Positions 12,876-23,392 of a DNA stretch of 64,000 nucleotides are shown here, one piece after another. The position numbers were made by a program, and so were the translations under genes. Under the pieces are notes generated by a model. It made no database searches and had not been told where the DNA came from. It saw nothing but the letters and a program-made list of their open reading frames with translations. Location: positions 21,631,278 through 21,695,277 of the forward strand of contig CM033110.1 of the NCBI GenBank assembly GCA_019321725.1. The letters are read 5' to 3'. The DNA comes from Paulownia fortunei. Lineage: Eukaryota; Streptophyta; Magnoliopsida; Lamiales; Paulowniaceae. Position 1 is the first letter of the stretch. Every line of letters starts with the position of its first letter.

Positions 12876-14720
12876 ATGGCATTCTCTCTTAATACCTTTC
12901 TGACAATATCTTCTGTTTTTCTCATCTTTGTAGCCTCCCGTGTTGCTGCTCAATTGCCTAACAATACTGCAGGCACCGACTTCACATGGTCAGCTAACTC
13001 ACTTACAACCTGTGGAACATATGTTACATACCGTGTAAGATTACCTTATTCAGATCTTGGAAGTATATCTGATCTGTTTGGAATCAGCAGAATGGATATA
13101 GCAACAGCGACTAGTCTGGCATCGGAGGATGCTCCTCTGGTTCCTAATCAGCTGTTACTGGTACCAATCGAATGTACTAGCAATGGTACACATTATTTCT
13201 CCAATGTCACTTATCCGATCAAGAAGGATGATAGCTTCTATTCAGTTTCAATCAAGCCTTTCGAGAATCTGACCAACTATTATGTGGTTGAAGATATGAA
13301 CCCCGGGTTGAATCCAAACAACTTGACACTTGGGGTGGAAGCGGTCTTTCCTTTGCTCTGCAAGTGCCCGAGAAAGTCATACACAGAAAAAGGAATTCAA
13401 TACCTTATTACTTACGTATGGCAGCCAGGTGATGATATAGCATCTGTGAGTAGTATGTTTCAGGCATCAGCATCAGATATAGTGATGGAGAACAACAACA
13501 GAAATTTCACTGCTGCGATATGCCTTCCGGTGTTGGTACCAGTAAAGTCACCAATTATTCTGCAAAACTTCCCTTCTCCAGCTGCCCATAGTAAATCCAA
13601 ACACCACTGGATCCTCATAGCAATTTTAAGCATCATTATGACCTTTTTGGTTGTTTCCTCTGGTCTAGCGGTATACTTCCACCTCTTATACAAGAAAAAC
13701 AAAATGTTGGCTCGGAATAGTTCTTTAGAAACTTCTGATATTATTCCAACCTACAAAGCCTCCAAAGATGAAACTTTTGAGCCTAAGACCATTCAGGATA
13801 AGCTACTTCCTGGTGTGTCGGACTATCTTGGCAAGCCAATAATTTATGATCTACATGTGATTATGAAGGCAACTATGAACCTCAGTGAAAGGCATAGAAT
13901 TGGCGGATCAGTCTACAAGGCCATTATAAACGATCAGGATTTTGCAGTAAAGAAAACAAGAGATGCAACTGAGGAGCTCCAAATATTACAGAGGGTGAAC
14001 CATGCAAATTTAGTGAAGTTAATGGGAGTCTCCTTGGACAATGATGGGAACTTTTTCATAGTTTATGAATATGTTGAGAAGGGATCGCTGGATAAGTGGC
14101 TGTTCCCCAAAGTATCATCTTCTTCAGCCACAGTTGAATCCCTCAGTTGGAACCAGAGGTTATTTATAGCCTTAGATGTTGCCAATGGTCTGCAATACAT
14201 GCACGAGCATACTCAACCAAGTGTTGTCCACAAGGATATCAGAACAAGCAACATACTCCTTGATTCTAATCTTAAAGCCAAGATTTCAAATTTCTCTGCA
14301 GCCAGACCAGCAACTTGCTCTATCATGCTAAATGTTGATGTGTTCTCTTTTGGAGTTGTACTCTTAGAGCTACTTTCAGGAAAGAAGGTTATGGAGACCA
14401 AGGATAACGGTGAAGTTGTGATGTTATGGAAAGATATAAAGGGCATCTTGGAAGTAGAAGATCACAGGAAAGAGAGACTAAGTAGGTGGATGGATCCAAA
14501 CTTGAAGAGCTGTTACCCCATTGATGATGCTGTAAGCTTGGCAACCTTGGCAAGAGCATGTACATCAGAAACGTCCTCGGAGAGACCAAGAATGGCAGAA
14601 ATCGTCTTCAACCTCTGTGTCCTCACTCAAGCATCTCCTCAGATATATGAAAAGTCCTGGATTTCAAAATTTGAGGCAGAGGAAGTTTTCCCTGTTATTA
14701 GTCCAGTCAAAGCTCGTTAA
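12876..14720 (+). CDS. NFP: LysM receptor-like pseudokinase, NFP/NFR5 (LYR1/LYK10) type
   Basis: Single-exon 614-aa plasma-membrane receptor. This clade perceives lipo-chitooligosaccharide signals (Nod factor in legumes; its non-legume members are linked to arbuscular mycorrhiza). Signal peptide about 1-25, three LysM domains about 46-223, CKC at 162-164, transmembrane helix about 245-268, kinase-like domain from about 325. Clade signatures include CGTYVTY, SISDLF, NLTNYYVV, YLITYVWQPGDD and MNLSERHRIGGSVYK. Lys359 is present, but HRD is HKD (452-454), DFG is NFS (472-474), and only 13 residues separate NFS from the subdomain IX DVFSFG, so the activation segment is absent, as is known for NFR5. 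Odd: the first canonical ectodomain Cys is Trp38, the second Cys of the first CxC is Ser102, and an extra Cys216 appears. It lies tail-to-tail with the next LysM gene, 317 bp apart. Confidence 0.93.
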   Translation: MAFSLNTFLTISSVFLIFVASRVAAQLPNNTAGTDFTWSANSLTTCGTYVTYRVRLPYSDLGSISDLFGISRMDIATATSLASEDAPLVPNQLLLVPIECTSNGTHYFSNVTYPIKKDDSFYSVSIKPFENLTNYYVVEDMNPGLNPNNLTLGVEAVFPLLCKCPRKSYTEKGIQYLITYVWQPGDDIASVSSMFQASASDIVMENNNRNFTAAICLPVLVPVKSPIILQNFPSPAAHSKSKHHWILIAILSIIMTFLVVSSGLAVYFHLLYKKNKMLARNSSLETSDIIPTYKASKDETFEPKTIQDKLLPGVSDYLGKPIIYDLHVIMKATMNLSERHRIGGSVYKAIINDQDFAVKKTRDATEELQILQRVNHANLVKLMGVSLDNDGNFFIVYEYVEKGSLDKWLFPKVSSSSATVESLSWNQRLFIALDVANGLQYMHEHTQPSVVHKDIRTSNILLDSNLKAKISNFSAARPATCSIMLNVDVFSFGVVLLELLSGKKVMETKDNGEVVMLWKDIKGILEVEDHRKERLSRWMDPNLKSCYPIDDAVSLATLARACTSETSSERPRMAEIVFNLCVLTQASPQIYEKSWISKFEAEEVFPVISPVKAR

Positions 14721-15037
14721 ACTTTTGCCTTATTAATAGTATATTCATAGGCTCATAGCTGTATGATTTAATATAATTAGATGTTTGCAACTAGAATCTC
14801 TCTCATTTTGTAATATACTTAAAATGAAAACAATCCTTGTACAAATTTTCTTTCAGAAAAATAAAAAAGACATTTGGATATATTTCTGATTTATGAATCT
14901 CCTCAATGAATAACGAGATACAAGCATTGCAAAATAAACTTTGGTGAGTTACAGGCATCTAAACCTCAAAAAATTGTGTAAATAGTCTAGGGAAGTCATT
15001 ATTTCACCTCTGATGCTAACACATTCAAACAATATTC
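14721..15037. terminator. Shared 3' region between two convergent LysM receptor genes
   Basis: These 317 bases separate the stop codons of two convergent genes, so both transcripts must end here or overlap. AT-rich stretches with possible poly(A) signals are present (for example AATAAA-like words near 14,860). No exact cleavage site can be fixed from sequence. Confidence 0.4.
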
Positions 15038-16913
15038 CTATTCAATAGAAAAGCATTGAGAGTTGTGGACATCTGGCTGGATTTTCATCAGAGCTGAAAC
15101 CACTTCAGCCATGCTTAATCTGTTTGTAGGTTCTCGAGCCAAACATGCTACACTTAACTTCAGCAAATGCGATGCAAGTTCAGTATGATTAATAATATAA
15201 CCAAATGGATGCTTTACTTGGAGGCGAGGGTCAATAAGGTCATTAATTTCAGTTCCTACATGTGTTCCATCCATGGCAGAAATCACTGTTTCAGACAAAA
15301 GAACTTCTTCACCATTGCAGAGGAAGACAGCTTCTCTTCCTGTAATCAATTCCAATAGAACTACCCCAAAGGCATAAATGTCTATTTTAGGGGTCACCTT
15401 CCCAGTTTTTATGTACTCAGGTGCCATGTAACCTTTTTCTCCAACAACACAGCTAGCATGTGAATTTCCATTTTCTCTTGCAAGGCTGAAATTTTCAATC
15501 TTTGCCCTCAGGTCTCTGTTCAGTAAAATATTGCAACTGTTGATGTCCATGTGAACATAAGCTGGATCAGTGAAGTTGTGAAGATAATCCAAGTCCATTG
15601 GCAACATCTAAAGCAATAAGAATTCGGTGGTTCCAGCTATGGGCAAGGGGACAGTTTTCCTTATGGAGCCAGTCCTTCAGAGATCCTTCTTCCAAGTATT
15701 CATAAACAAGATAGAAAACTCTATCATGCTCACAGACACCATAAAGACCAATCAGATTGAAGTGGTTGATATTACCAAGGATTTTGATCTCTTTCGACAC
15801 ATCTGTGCCCATCTTTTTTATAGCTAATAATTTTCCTCGAAGAATCCCGTGGTAAATGGAATTACTCAACCTCTTCTGTGGGCCAAAGTTGTCAGTAGCT
15901 GCCTCTAGTTCTTCATATGTATATATCTTCAAAATTTCACCAATTCCAACAACTTTATCTAAGAAGTGCTCCGGCAATTTCTGCTTCTTTTGTCCCTGTC
16001 TAATTTTCCATGAGGCTTCATTTCTTCTCTTTCTCCTGTAGTGGAAGAAGCCCAAGACAAGGACAAAGCAAAGGACTGCTAGAGCAGCACCAGTTCCTAT
16101 CCCAACATAAAGCCCTTTATATGACGTCTTATGCTTTTTCTGAGGGACTGTTGGATATGAAGTGGCTGTTGGGTGTGAACTTCTCATCTGAGAACTTAGA
16201 GGTTCAGTTGGCAGAGGAATCAAAATAGTTGTAAAGGGATAAAGAACTGGATCTTCATCAGAAAATCCATTGGCTATAGCTACACTTATGGCACTTACAT
16301 TGAACTTTTCGCTGACTCGAGCAACTGTATCTTTCCAAGTGACCAAGAATGTCAACAGAAACTTGGTGCCATTTGCAATCTGTTTTTGTGTACGGCAAGC
16401 GCACCTAAGGTGCACTTGCAATTTCAATCCTGGAAACAAGTCGAATTCACCATATGGATTTTCACGCTTAAGTGCATCACAAGTGGTAAGCCCCTGATAT
16501 GTCTCGTTTGCAATTGTGAAATAGGTATTATCAACAGGCCTAGAAACATAAGAGGTGTTAGCCTGATAGTATAGACCTGAACAGGAACAAGTTACCGGAA
16601 CAATAATCTCATTGTCCAGAGGCAAGACCGCCGAACTTGAGATATTGTTGATGCGAGCTAATTCCACAGGGTCAGAAGATGTAAATTTTGAAATGGAGGA
16701 GAATGAAACATAAGGAGGCTTTGTTTTAAACATCAAGAAGGCTCGGCAAGAAGGCATTTCACTATTGCAGGTATAAAGAAAAGCTGGAGATGGTCCTGTT
16801 TCATCGGAGTTATTACATTGCATAACTAAATTTCCTGAATAGTTCTGTTGGGCATGGGAAGTGGATGCTGAGAAGGTTAATATGATGAGAAATCCAAATA
16901 GGTACTTGCTCAT
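15038..16913 (-). pseudogene. LysM receptor-like kinase (LYK4/LYK5 type), frameshifted in the kinase domain
   Basis: The reading frame begins at ATG 16913 with signal peptide MSKYLFGFLIILTF, although the frame is open 21 codons further upstream. It encodes three LysM domains with CxC pairs at about residues 109-111 and 171-173, a Ser/Pro-rich stalk, a transmembrane helix at about 266-290 and the kinase N-lobe with Lys366/367. Near 15,589-15,591 the frame shifts: one extra base (a C of the + strand CC pair) ends the first frame in a stop at about 15,567. The rest of the kinase, beginning DYLHNF, continues in another frame to the stop at 15038. The glycine loop is degenerate, HRD is HMD and DFG is NFS, while GYMAPEY is intact. 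Both halves look well preserved, so this is a recent pseudogene, a truncated receptor or a sequencing error. No splice pair explains the shift. Confidence 0.85.
15589..15591 (-). other. One-base frameshift site
   Basis: Upstream frame reads VANGL and the downstream frame resumes DYLHNF, which in intact paralogs are contiguous (the intact copy at 23,393-25,306 reads VAAGLNYLH). One surplus base lies between them, at a CC doublet of the + strand. The surplus makes the upstream frame run into a stop after seven out-of-frame residues. Confidence 0.85.
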
Positions 16914-16979
16914 GATGAACGCTTTTGCAGGGAGGTTTGCGAAGCATGAAACCTTCATCTTTTTCCTACCTAACAATTT

Positions 16980-18233
16980 GGCCGTTGGCGTAGCATCTGC
17001 AGCCTCGGATTAAAATTATAAACCACCATTTTGACTATGTGAAGGAATCGAATGTCACTTTCCCAAGTCTACTTTTTCTGGAGTCAAAGTTTGTCCATCT
17101 GAGAAATAATTTCCCACATACCACACATATCATTAGATATAGCCATTTTCATAGACTTATGTAAAGAAAATTCATGAGACTTAGCCAGCCTAAATCATAT
17201 GCAAGAGACTTTTATAGTTGAACAAAAGACAGAACGCTTCAAACTTCATTTGAGACATTAAAGAATGTCCACTTATGTCATGAGCAGTCGAACCATCTTG
17301 CAGCACAAGAGAAAGCAATCATCTGAAATTCAACTTCAATATTGCACAACAAGAATGAGGGATAGCAGATATTAAATTTTCAGAACTGTTTGCAAAGCAT
17401 ATTCTAAAGCAAAATACTGAGTCGTGATTAATTAATTCGAAGAACCGATTCAAAAACACATTCTCAAGCACACCAGCATTATAAGAATTAATTGAGTGAC
17501 CAAGCAAGCCAAGTGGTTCTTGACTTGGAATATTTAGACAGCAACAGGTATAGCTAAGAGAAAAAAAAAAAAAAAGAGCATAATGTGGTAGATTTGACAC
17601 TTTGCACTTGTTCTTATATGTTTATTCATGATGAAGTAGAGATTATGTGATGCTGAGATTCTTCCTGCACCTGCCGGCCTTTTCTTTTATCCCCAGTTAA
17701 GTACTTAATTTTGCCATTGGTTTGGATTGCTTCTTATTGCTCTTTCTGGACATACTGGAAAAGATATTTCCCATTTCTTAGTCTTTAGTGAGAGTGACTG
17801 CTTTATTACATAAAATTTTAGGTCAGGAAAAAGAATTCTTCCCAATGTTACTCAGATCAAAAAGAATAATGAGCAAAGAAATGGACAATTCTAATTCTAA
17901 CCCCCAGAACTCTTTTTTATGACACTCAACCAGACAAGAAAAATCACACAGATATCCTGGCCACAGTAGTTTTTTAAATAAAATACAGAAAATGACCCCA
18001 GACCCACTTACATCCATGACTTATAGACATTATCCTCGTCCAAAATCCAGCCAACCATCCAAAGTAAAGCACCCAAAACCACACAAAAAATATGAACCAA
18101 GCAAAAATCTCAGAAACAAAACTCAAAACCAAATAACGTCCCAATGACCAAATTCTTCGCTCTCTCTCTCTCTCTCTCTCACATGACACATACCACCACT
18201 TCTGGTTTCTGATACTGTTAGTTTCTTCCTCCC
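16980..18233. other. Divergent intergenic promoter region, LysM gene / TLP18.3
   Basis: About 1.3 kb lies between two genes transcribed away from each other. No coding exon is seen. A (CT)n tract at 18,161-18,180 lies about 55 bases before the TLP18.3 start, a common pyrimidine-rich placement around plant transcription starts. An A-run is at about 17,560-17,577. Confidence 0.5.
18161..18180 (+). repeat. (CT)n tract in the TLP18.3 leader
   Basis: Ten TC dinucleotides end about 53 bases upstream of the start codon. Pyrimidine (Y-patch-like) tracts are frequent near plant transcription starts; this role is inferred. Confidence 0.7.
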
Positions 18234-20037
18234 ATGGAAACTATTCTCTCCCCTCACTCCTTCTGCCCTCTTTTCAAGACCCCCCTTCTTCACCCACTCC
18301 AGCCCAAATTAAGTTCTGGGCTTAAACCCATTTGCTGCTCCCTCAGAAAACAATCTTCTCAATCGGTTAAACAACCTTTTTACAAGCCCGCAAGTTGGCT
18401 TTCTAATGTGCACCAGGGACTAGCAGCCCTCGCCATTTCTTTGGCCCTTAACTTTTCCTTCCCAATTTTAACCGACTCTGCATTGGCGTCTGAATTTGAT
18501 GTTCTGAATGATGGCCCTCCAAAGGAGTCATACGTTGTTGATGATGCTGGTGTGCTTAGCCGCGTAACTAAATCTGACTTGAAGAGATTGTTGTCGGATT
18601 TGGAGTCCAGAAAGGGATACCACATTAACGTTGTCACTGTCCGCAAGCTCACTGTAAGTAAAGTATTTGCGAGTTTGATGTATCTCTTGATGTCGTGTAG
18701 TATGTGAAACCAAATGTAAGACAAACTTTATAATAGGAAATTTTGAAATTAAGTGAAGGAGAAACAATGGAGCAAAGAGGGGAATCAAAGTGTAATGCAA
18801 AAAGATGTAGTTTCTTGTTATTGGATACAGGAACATCACTAAGCCACTATTTAAGAATGCAAGATTTAGGTGTCACATATGACAAATCATTTATTCTCTT
18901 TTTCACGTTCTTTACCTGAAGAGCAAAGCAGATGCATTTGAGTACGCTGACCAAGTATTGGAACGCTGGTATCCAACTGTTGAGGAAGGCAACAACAAAG
19001 GCATAGTTGTGCTTGTTACCAGTCAAAAGGAAGGTGCAGTTACAGGTGGCCCTGAATTCATCAAAGCTGTTGGTGATTCTGTTCTTGATGCCACTGTATC
19101 AGAGAATCTTCCAGGTATATCCTGTTTTTCCATTTTGATCCAAGTAATATATCATTTGGCTGAGAGCTAGCATAACAAAATGTCTGGTAGTACCAAGCTT
19201 TTGAGTGTCTTTCTCTCATTTTTTATCATGCATGCAAACATTTGGTTCATGGTTAGCCCGCATCTCTATACTCCTGGTAGATTGAATATGCCTGAAAGGA
19301 TTTTTTGTCTTTTACACATTCACTTTCACTTACAGAATTTTGTTGGTTAATATCGGATATGAATTGCTTGCAAATCTGAGAATATTTTGTCCGAAAATGG
19401 ACAAAAGCTTTTCAAGAAGCTGGTCTCCGACAGAGACTGCTTGAGACTTATGAGAAATTTGCAAAAAAATTCAAGTAGAAGAACTTACTACCTGACCTAG
19501 CAAAAAAATTGTACATATGGTGTAGCCCTCACAAGGAAAAAAGTTGTGACTCGATTAGACAGTTTAAAATCCTGGAATATATCATTACACTAATGAATTA
19601 TTGCCAGAAATTATATTATACGTTGTATTGCTGCAACATCTCAATTTGTAAGATTCAATCTCTGTCATGTGACAGAAGACAAAAAGACACATTCCATGAG
19701 AAAATGTTTGGAGAAGTCCAAGCCATTGCCAATGTTTTCTTTAATTGTATTGCAGTGTCTATTTACTATACTGGTTTAAATTTTTGCAGTCCTAGCTACA
19801 GAGGAAAAGTATAATGAAGCAGTATTCAGTGCTGCCAAACGTCTAGTGGCTGCGGTAGATGGCCTTCCTGATCCTGGTGGCCCAATGGCTAAAGACAACA
19901 AAAGAGAATCTAACTTCAAAACCCGGGAGGAGACAGACGAGAAACGGGGTCAGTTCACTCTTGTAGTTGGAGGTTTGTTAGTGATTGCTTTTGTTGTTCC
20001 TATGGCACAATACTATGCATATGTCTCAAAGAAATGA
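18234..20037 (+). CDS. TLP18.3: Thylakoid lumen TPM-domain protein TLP18.3 (photosystem II repair)
   Basis: Exons 18234-18653, 18922-19114 and 19790-20037 join in frame to 286 aa, matching the about 285-aa Arabidopsis protein (At1g54780, from memory). Residues 1 to about 60 form a Ser/Lys-rich chloroplast transit peptide. A hydrophobic lumen-targeting segment follows and ends in a plausible ALA cleavage site at about residue 86. The TPM domain includes YVVDDAGVL, SKADAFEYADQVLERWYP, NNKGIVVLVTSQKEGA and TVSENLP. A single C-terminal transmembrane helix (VVGGLLVIAFVVPMA) follows the KRESNFKTREETDEKRG stretch. The family assists D1 turnover and dimer assembly of photosystem II after light damage, and an acid-phosphatase activity has been reported. 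No Arg-Arg pair precedes the lumen signal, so the Sec route is more likely than Tat. Convergent with the GDSL gene 543 bp downstream. Confidence 0.95.
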
Positions 20038-20580
20038 AGTAATCTATCTTTTCCTGATCTGGGATTTTTATTTCCCGTTAGAGTTCAGTGAATGTATAAA
20101 ATTTCTACAAATGTTCATATGGAATGCTTAATTCACAGAGCGGTGAATCAGCAAATTAAATTTTCATGATATCAACTTTTGTCTCCTTTTTTCGTTCTTT
20201 TACACGCAATTTTTTCTTTTACTTTGGCCCACTTTCCTGTTAATATTCCTATGTTTATCTCTGTCATCTTGAAACAAATCTAAGAGTCCAAAAGCCATCA
20301 GCTAGGAAGCTGGACAGAATTGAAGTATAGCAAAGATCTTTCTTGATATTAATTGATAATGGGAGTGACACTAAGACTTTGAATGAAAACAATCAAGTTG
20401 TTGACCGGTAATGGCCAAAGTCCGACTGAGGCCAAGAATCAATTGGCTAGGATACAGCAATCTCCTGACGTTTCTACCTTGCAGTGTTTTAGAGAATGCC
20501 TCAATAATTAAATTCATTTGGACAATATTATATTGCATATATAACCAAATATGAGAAGTCTGAAAGCATGATAAGCGTCT

Positions 20581-22620
20581 TTAGAATTTTAGCTTTAGAA
20601 TGAAAGGCATCTTGTCTGCAAATGGTGGATCGGAGTATTTTCCTGCGAGAATCTGTGATGCAACATACTGATTTGCAGCCTCTGTGTAATGAATTCCATC
20701 CCAATTCACGTATTCTGTGCTGTCATTGCAACCTTTGGCTGTGACTGAACTTCCATTGAGAACTTTAGTTTGACCACAGGCAATCCGACTGTCATAATTC
20801 AGTGGTGGACCTCCATACCCACAGCAGGCCATTAAGGGCTGCTCAAATCCTGTACGTTGATGTATGATTAATATATTATTTTGCAGTTGGTTTTGAATAA
20901 CTTGGTATTATGCTGCACCTGACTGGTCATTACTTTGACACTAAAGTTACATATGTTGAGAATGTGGTGCTTAGTGTACATTGTTTTGAAATTTCAAACT
21001 CCTAATAATGGAGTAGAATAAGTAAAATATATGAAGTAAATTATTTGAAGATGTCATGGATAAAGCTATAGTGAATTATAATTTAGGCTAGTAAATTCAG
21101 AAACATAGTTAGGTTGTCATACCTAAATGGCTAAATGTGAAATTGCTAGAAAAGAGGAAACCACAAAAAATAGCTTAAGAGATGCCCTACAGTTTTAACT
21201 GTAGCGGTTGCAGATGGTACACTAACATTTAAAAGTTATTTACTTTTTGTTTAGAGACATAAATGAGAGAAATTACTTATGTATACTAACCGTATCGGGA
21301 ATAGTTTGCTATGAGATTTGACTTAATTGTGAAAATGTCAACGTATGTGACATTTGCATCCGGATATTGGCCTTGCAACTTTTTACAGAGTGCGTGAAGT
21401 TGCAGGTTGAGAAGTCTTGAAGCTTGATTGTGAGAGCTGACACATCCAAGCTCATCTAGCTTTGACGGATCAGTTCCGAATTTTGCAATATTCTGAGGTA
21501 AGCAACCAAGAGGACCTGTGTTGTGAATCCAAAAATTTCTTGCCCCTTGATCATATAATCTCTGAGAGGGAAATGAAAGAAATCATAAAACAGGAGAAAA
21601 TTGGAAGATCTAAAATTGTTCAGTCATGCAGACCGTCGAGGTACAATATAGCAGAATTATATAGAATAGGTTTCAGGCTATGAGATAGTTGTTATTATGT
21701 TCAGAATACAGTTTACTAACCTCGATACCATCTTCAAATTGTAATAGAATTGTTGGAATAGAAGCAAGAATTTGATCCAACGTCTTGGAATAAAAGGCAC
21801 CAGCGAGATCGTTCTGACCTATGTCAAACATGTAGAGCGCCTTCTGAAAATAATCTTGAGCTGGAATGTACTTGTCAAATTTCCTTGCTGCCAAAAAGTA
21901 AAAATAACCCAAAAACAGTGAAATGACAGGTTTTTGAACTCAAATATCTAATATGAGGTACATTTTGAGTTGTATCATGATTTATGACACTGGAAGTACT
22001 TATAAGATGAGGAAATACTTTTAGCCTGGATATCTTGAACTTTTGCCTTGAATCTGAAAAACTGAGCCACTTGAATCCCAAATGAAAATGGGCTAACAGA
22101 TGATGCAGTGGCTGGAAGTATGGTAGAGCCTGCAGCTGCAAAGTTGCATCCTCTTCTAAAAATTGGCGCGCCTATTGATTCCAAGTATGCATTCAGAAAT
22201 GGCAAGTCCATCGCATCCACTGTTACATTATACAAAACCATGATAGAAGCCTTGTTTACCAGCAGAATAAATAGACGAAACAAACGTGGCTGAATGCTTT
22301 TTTCACCTTTTGTGTGTTTGCGTGTGTGTTTCATCGAAATGCTTGATTATAATTAAGTCAGAAGAAGAATGTTTACTTAGAAAATCATTGATTAGGCGGC
22401 CATCGCAGAACCTCCCGGACGGTTTCTGGAAGTATGTCTGCCCGTTAGGCGGGTCAAGGCGTTCGCCAAGGCCAGCAACTAGGTCTCCAGTGTCGGAATT
22501 AGAGTCCCCAAAATTGAAAACTGCAGGATAATTGAAATCAATGGAGCTGGCTAGAGGGAAGCAGATCATCAAGAGTAAGGTGAGATTTTGGAAGGTACAA
22601 GCGTTTGAAGCCATGTCCAT
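20581..22620 (-). CDS. GDSL esterase/lipase (SGNH hydrolase)
   Basis: Minus-strand exons in coding order are 22377-22620, 22019-22219, 21721-21887, 21291-21561 and 20581-20849. All junctions are GT-AG and in frame, giving 383 aa. The N-terminus is a signal peptide (FQNLTLLLMICFPLASS), so secretion to the cell wall or apoplast is likely. The SGNH blocks are visible: FNFGDSNSDTGD with nucleophile Ser40, the Gly block GCNFAAAGS, the Asn block IGQND, and the catalytic Asp345/His348 in WDGIHYTEAAN. Members hydrolyse ester bonds of lipids or acetylated wall polymers; this one's substrate cannot be read from sequence. It closely resembles remembered At1g54790, whose Arabidopsis neighbour is TLP18.3, as here. 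An in-frame ATG at 22686 would add 22 residues before the signal peptide, so 22620 is preferred. Confidence 0.93.
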
Positions 22621-22689
22621 ATGTGAAACAAGTGACAGGTCTTGCGTACCTATAATAGAAGGTTGGGTGGTGCTTTTAGTGTGCACTCA

Positions 22690-23392
22690 AAGTTACCTTC
22701 CACAACTGGACAAGTCCAAAAGTACAAGTATTTGTTTCCGTTGCCAACAGGCTTTGCCCACTGGTCCCCTGGTTGCTGAGTTATCACTTATCACTTATCA
22801 GCTATGCAGCATTGATCCAATTTCTCTCTAATCATACCGATTTCCATCTTAATTGAGTTTATCTTATAAACTGCACTTTTGGCCGGAGGTTGTTCTTTCC
22901 ATATCAATGTTAGTTTGACTTGGTATATGAGTCAACTTTCAAACTTTTTTCATACTGCCAATGGTGGCTAGGCCTGAGGAGCATCACTTTTCCTTCATGG
23001 AAATTCTTTCCCGAATCTAATTTCTGTAACATCATGAACATGAATTAACAATTGATTTCCAGAATTAGAGTCCCCTAGCCAAGACCACCAACTCCACCCA
23101 CTGCCACCACCACCCATGACTTGTGGGAAAATATCTTCATACAGCAACAAATCATCAAAAAAGAGTCAAAAATATTTTTCGCTTAAATCAACCTCCAAGA
23201 ATTATTTTACGTTGAAGCAAACAGAGCCAATTAAGACTGAAAAAAAAAAAAAAAAAAGAAGAGGAATTATCAGAGTAATAGTTCAGTTCCCATATAAATG
23301 TAATTCAGTGCATACACATGTAGATATTAAAAAGCAGACCACAAAAATAGAAGCTAAGAAGGCTTTACATCATCTTATCTAGGCTTAGTCCG
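22690..23392. other. Intergenic between GDSL promoter and LYK4-type gene 3' end
   Basis: No coding exon is recognised. The GDSL promoter should lie just above 22,690, and the LYK4-type transcript should end somewhere below 23,392. A run of about 18 A lies at 23,240-23,257. Confidence 0.5.

Noticed and set aside
18380..18839. Minus-strand frames opposite TLP18.3 exon 1
   Set aside because: Antisense shadows of a confident coding exon.
22621..22686. Upstream ATG giving 22 more residues to the GDSL protein
   Set aside because: It would place 22 polar residues ahead of a clear signal peptide; the start at 22620 fits secretion better.
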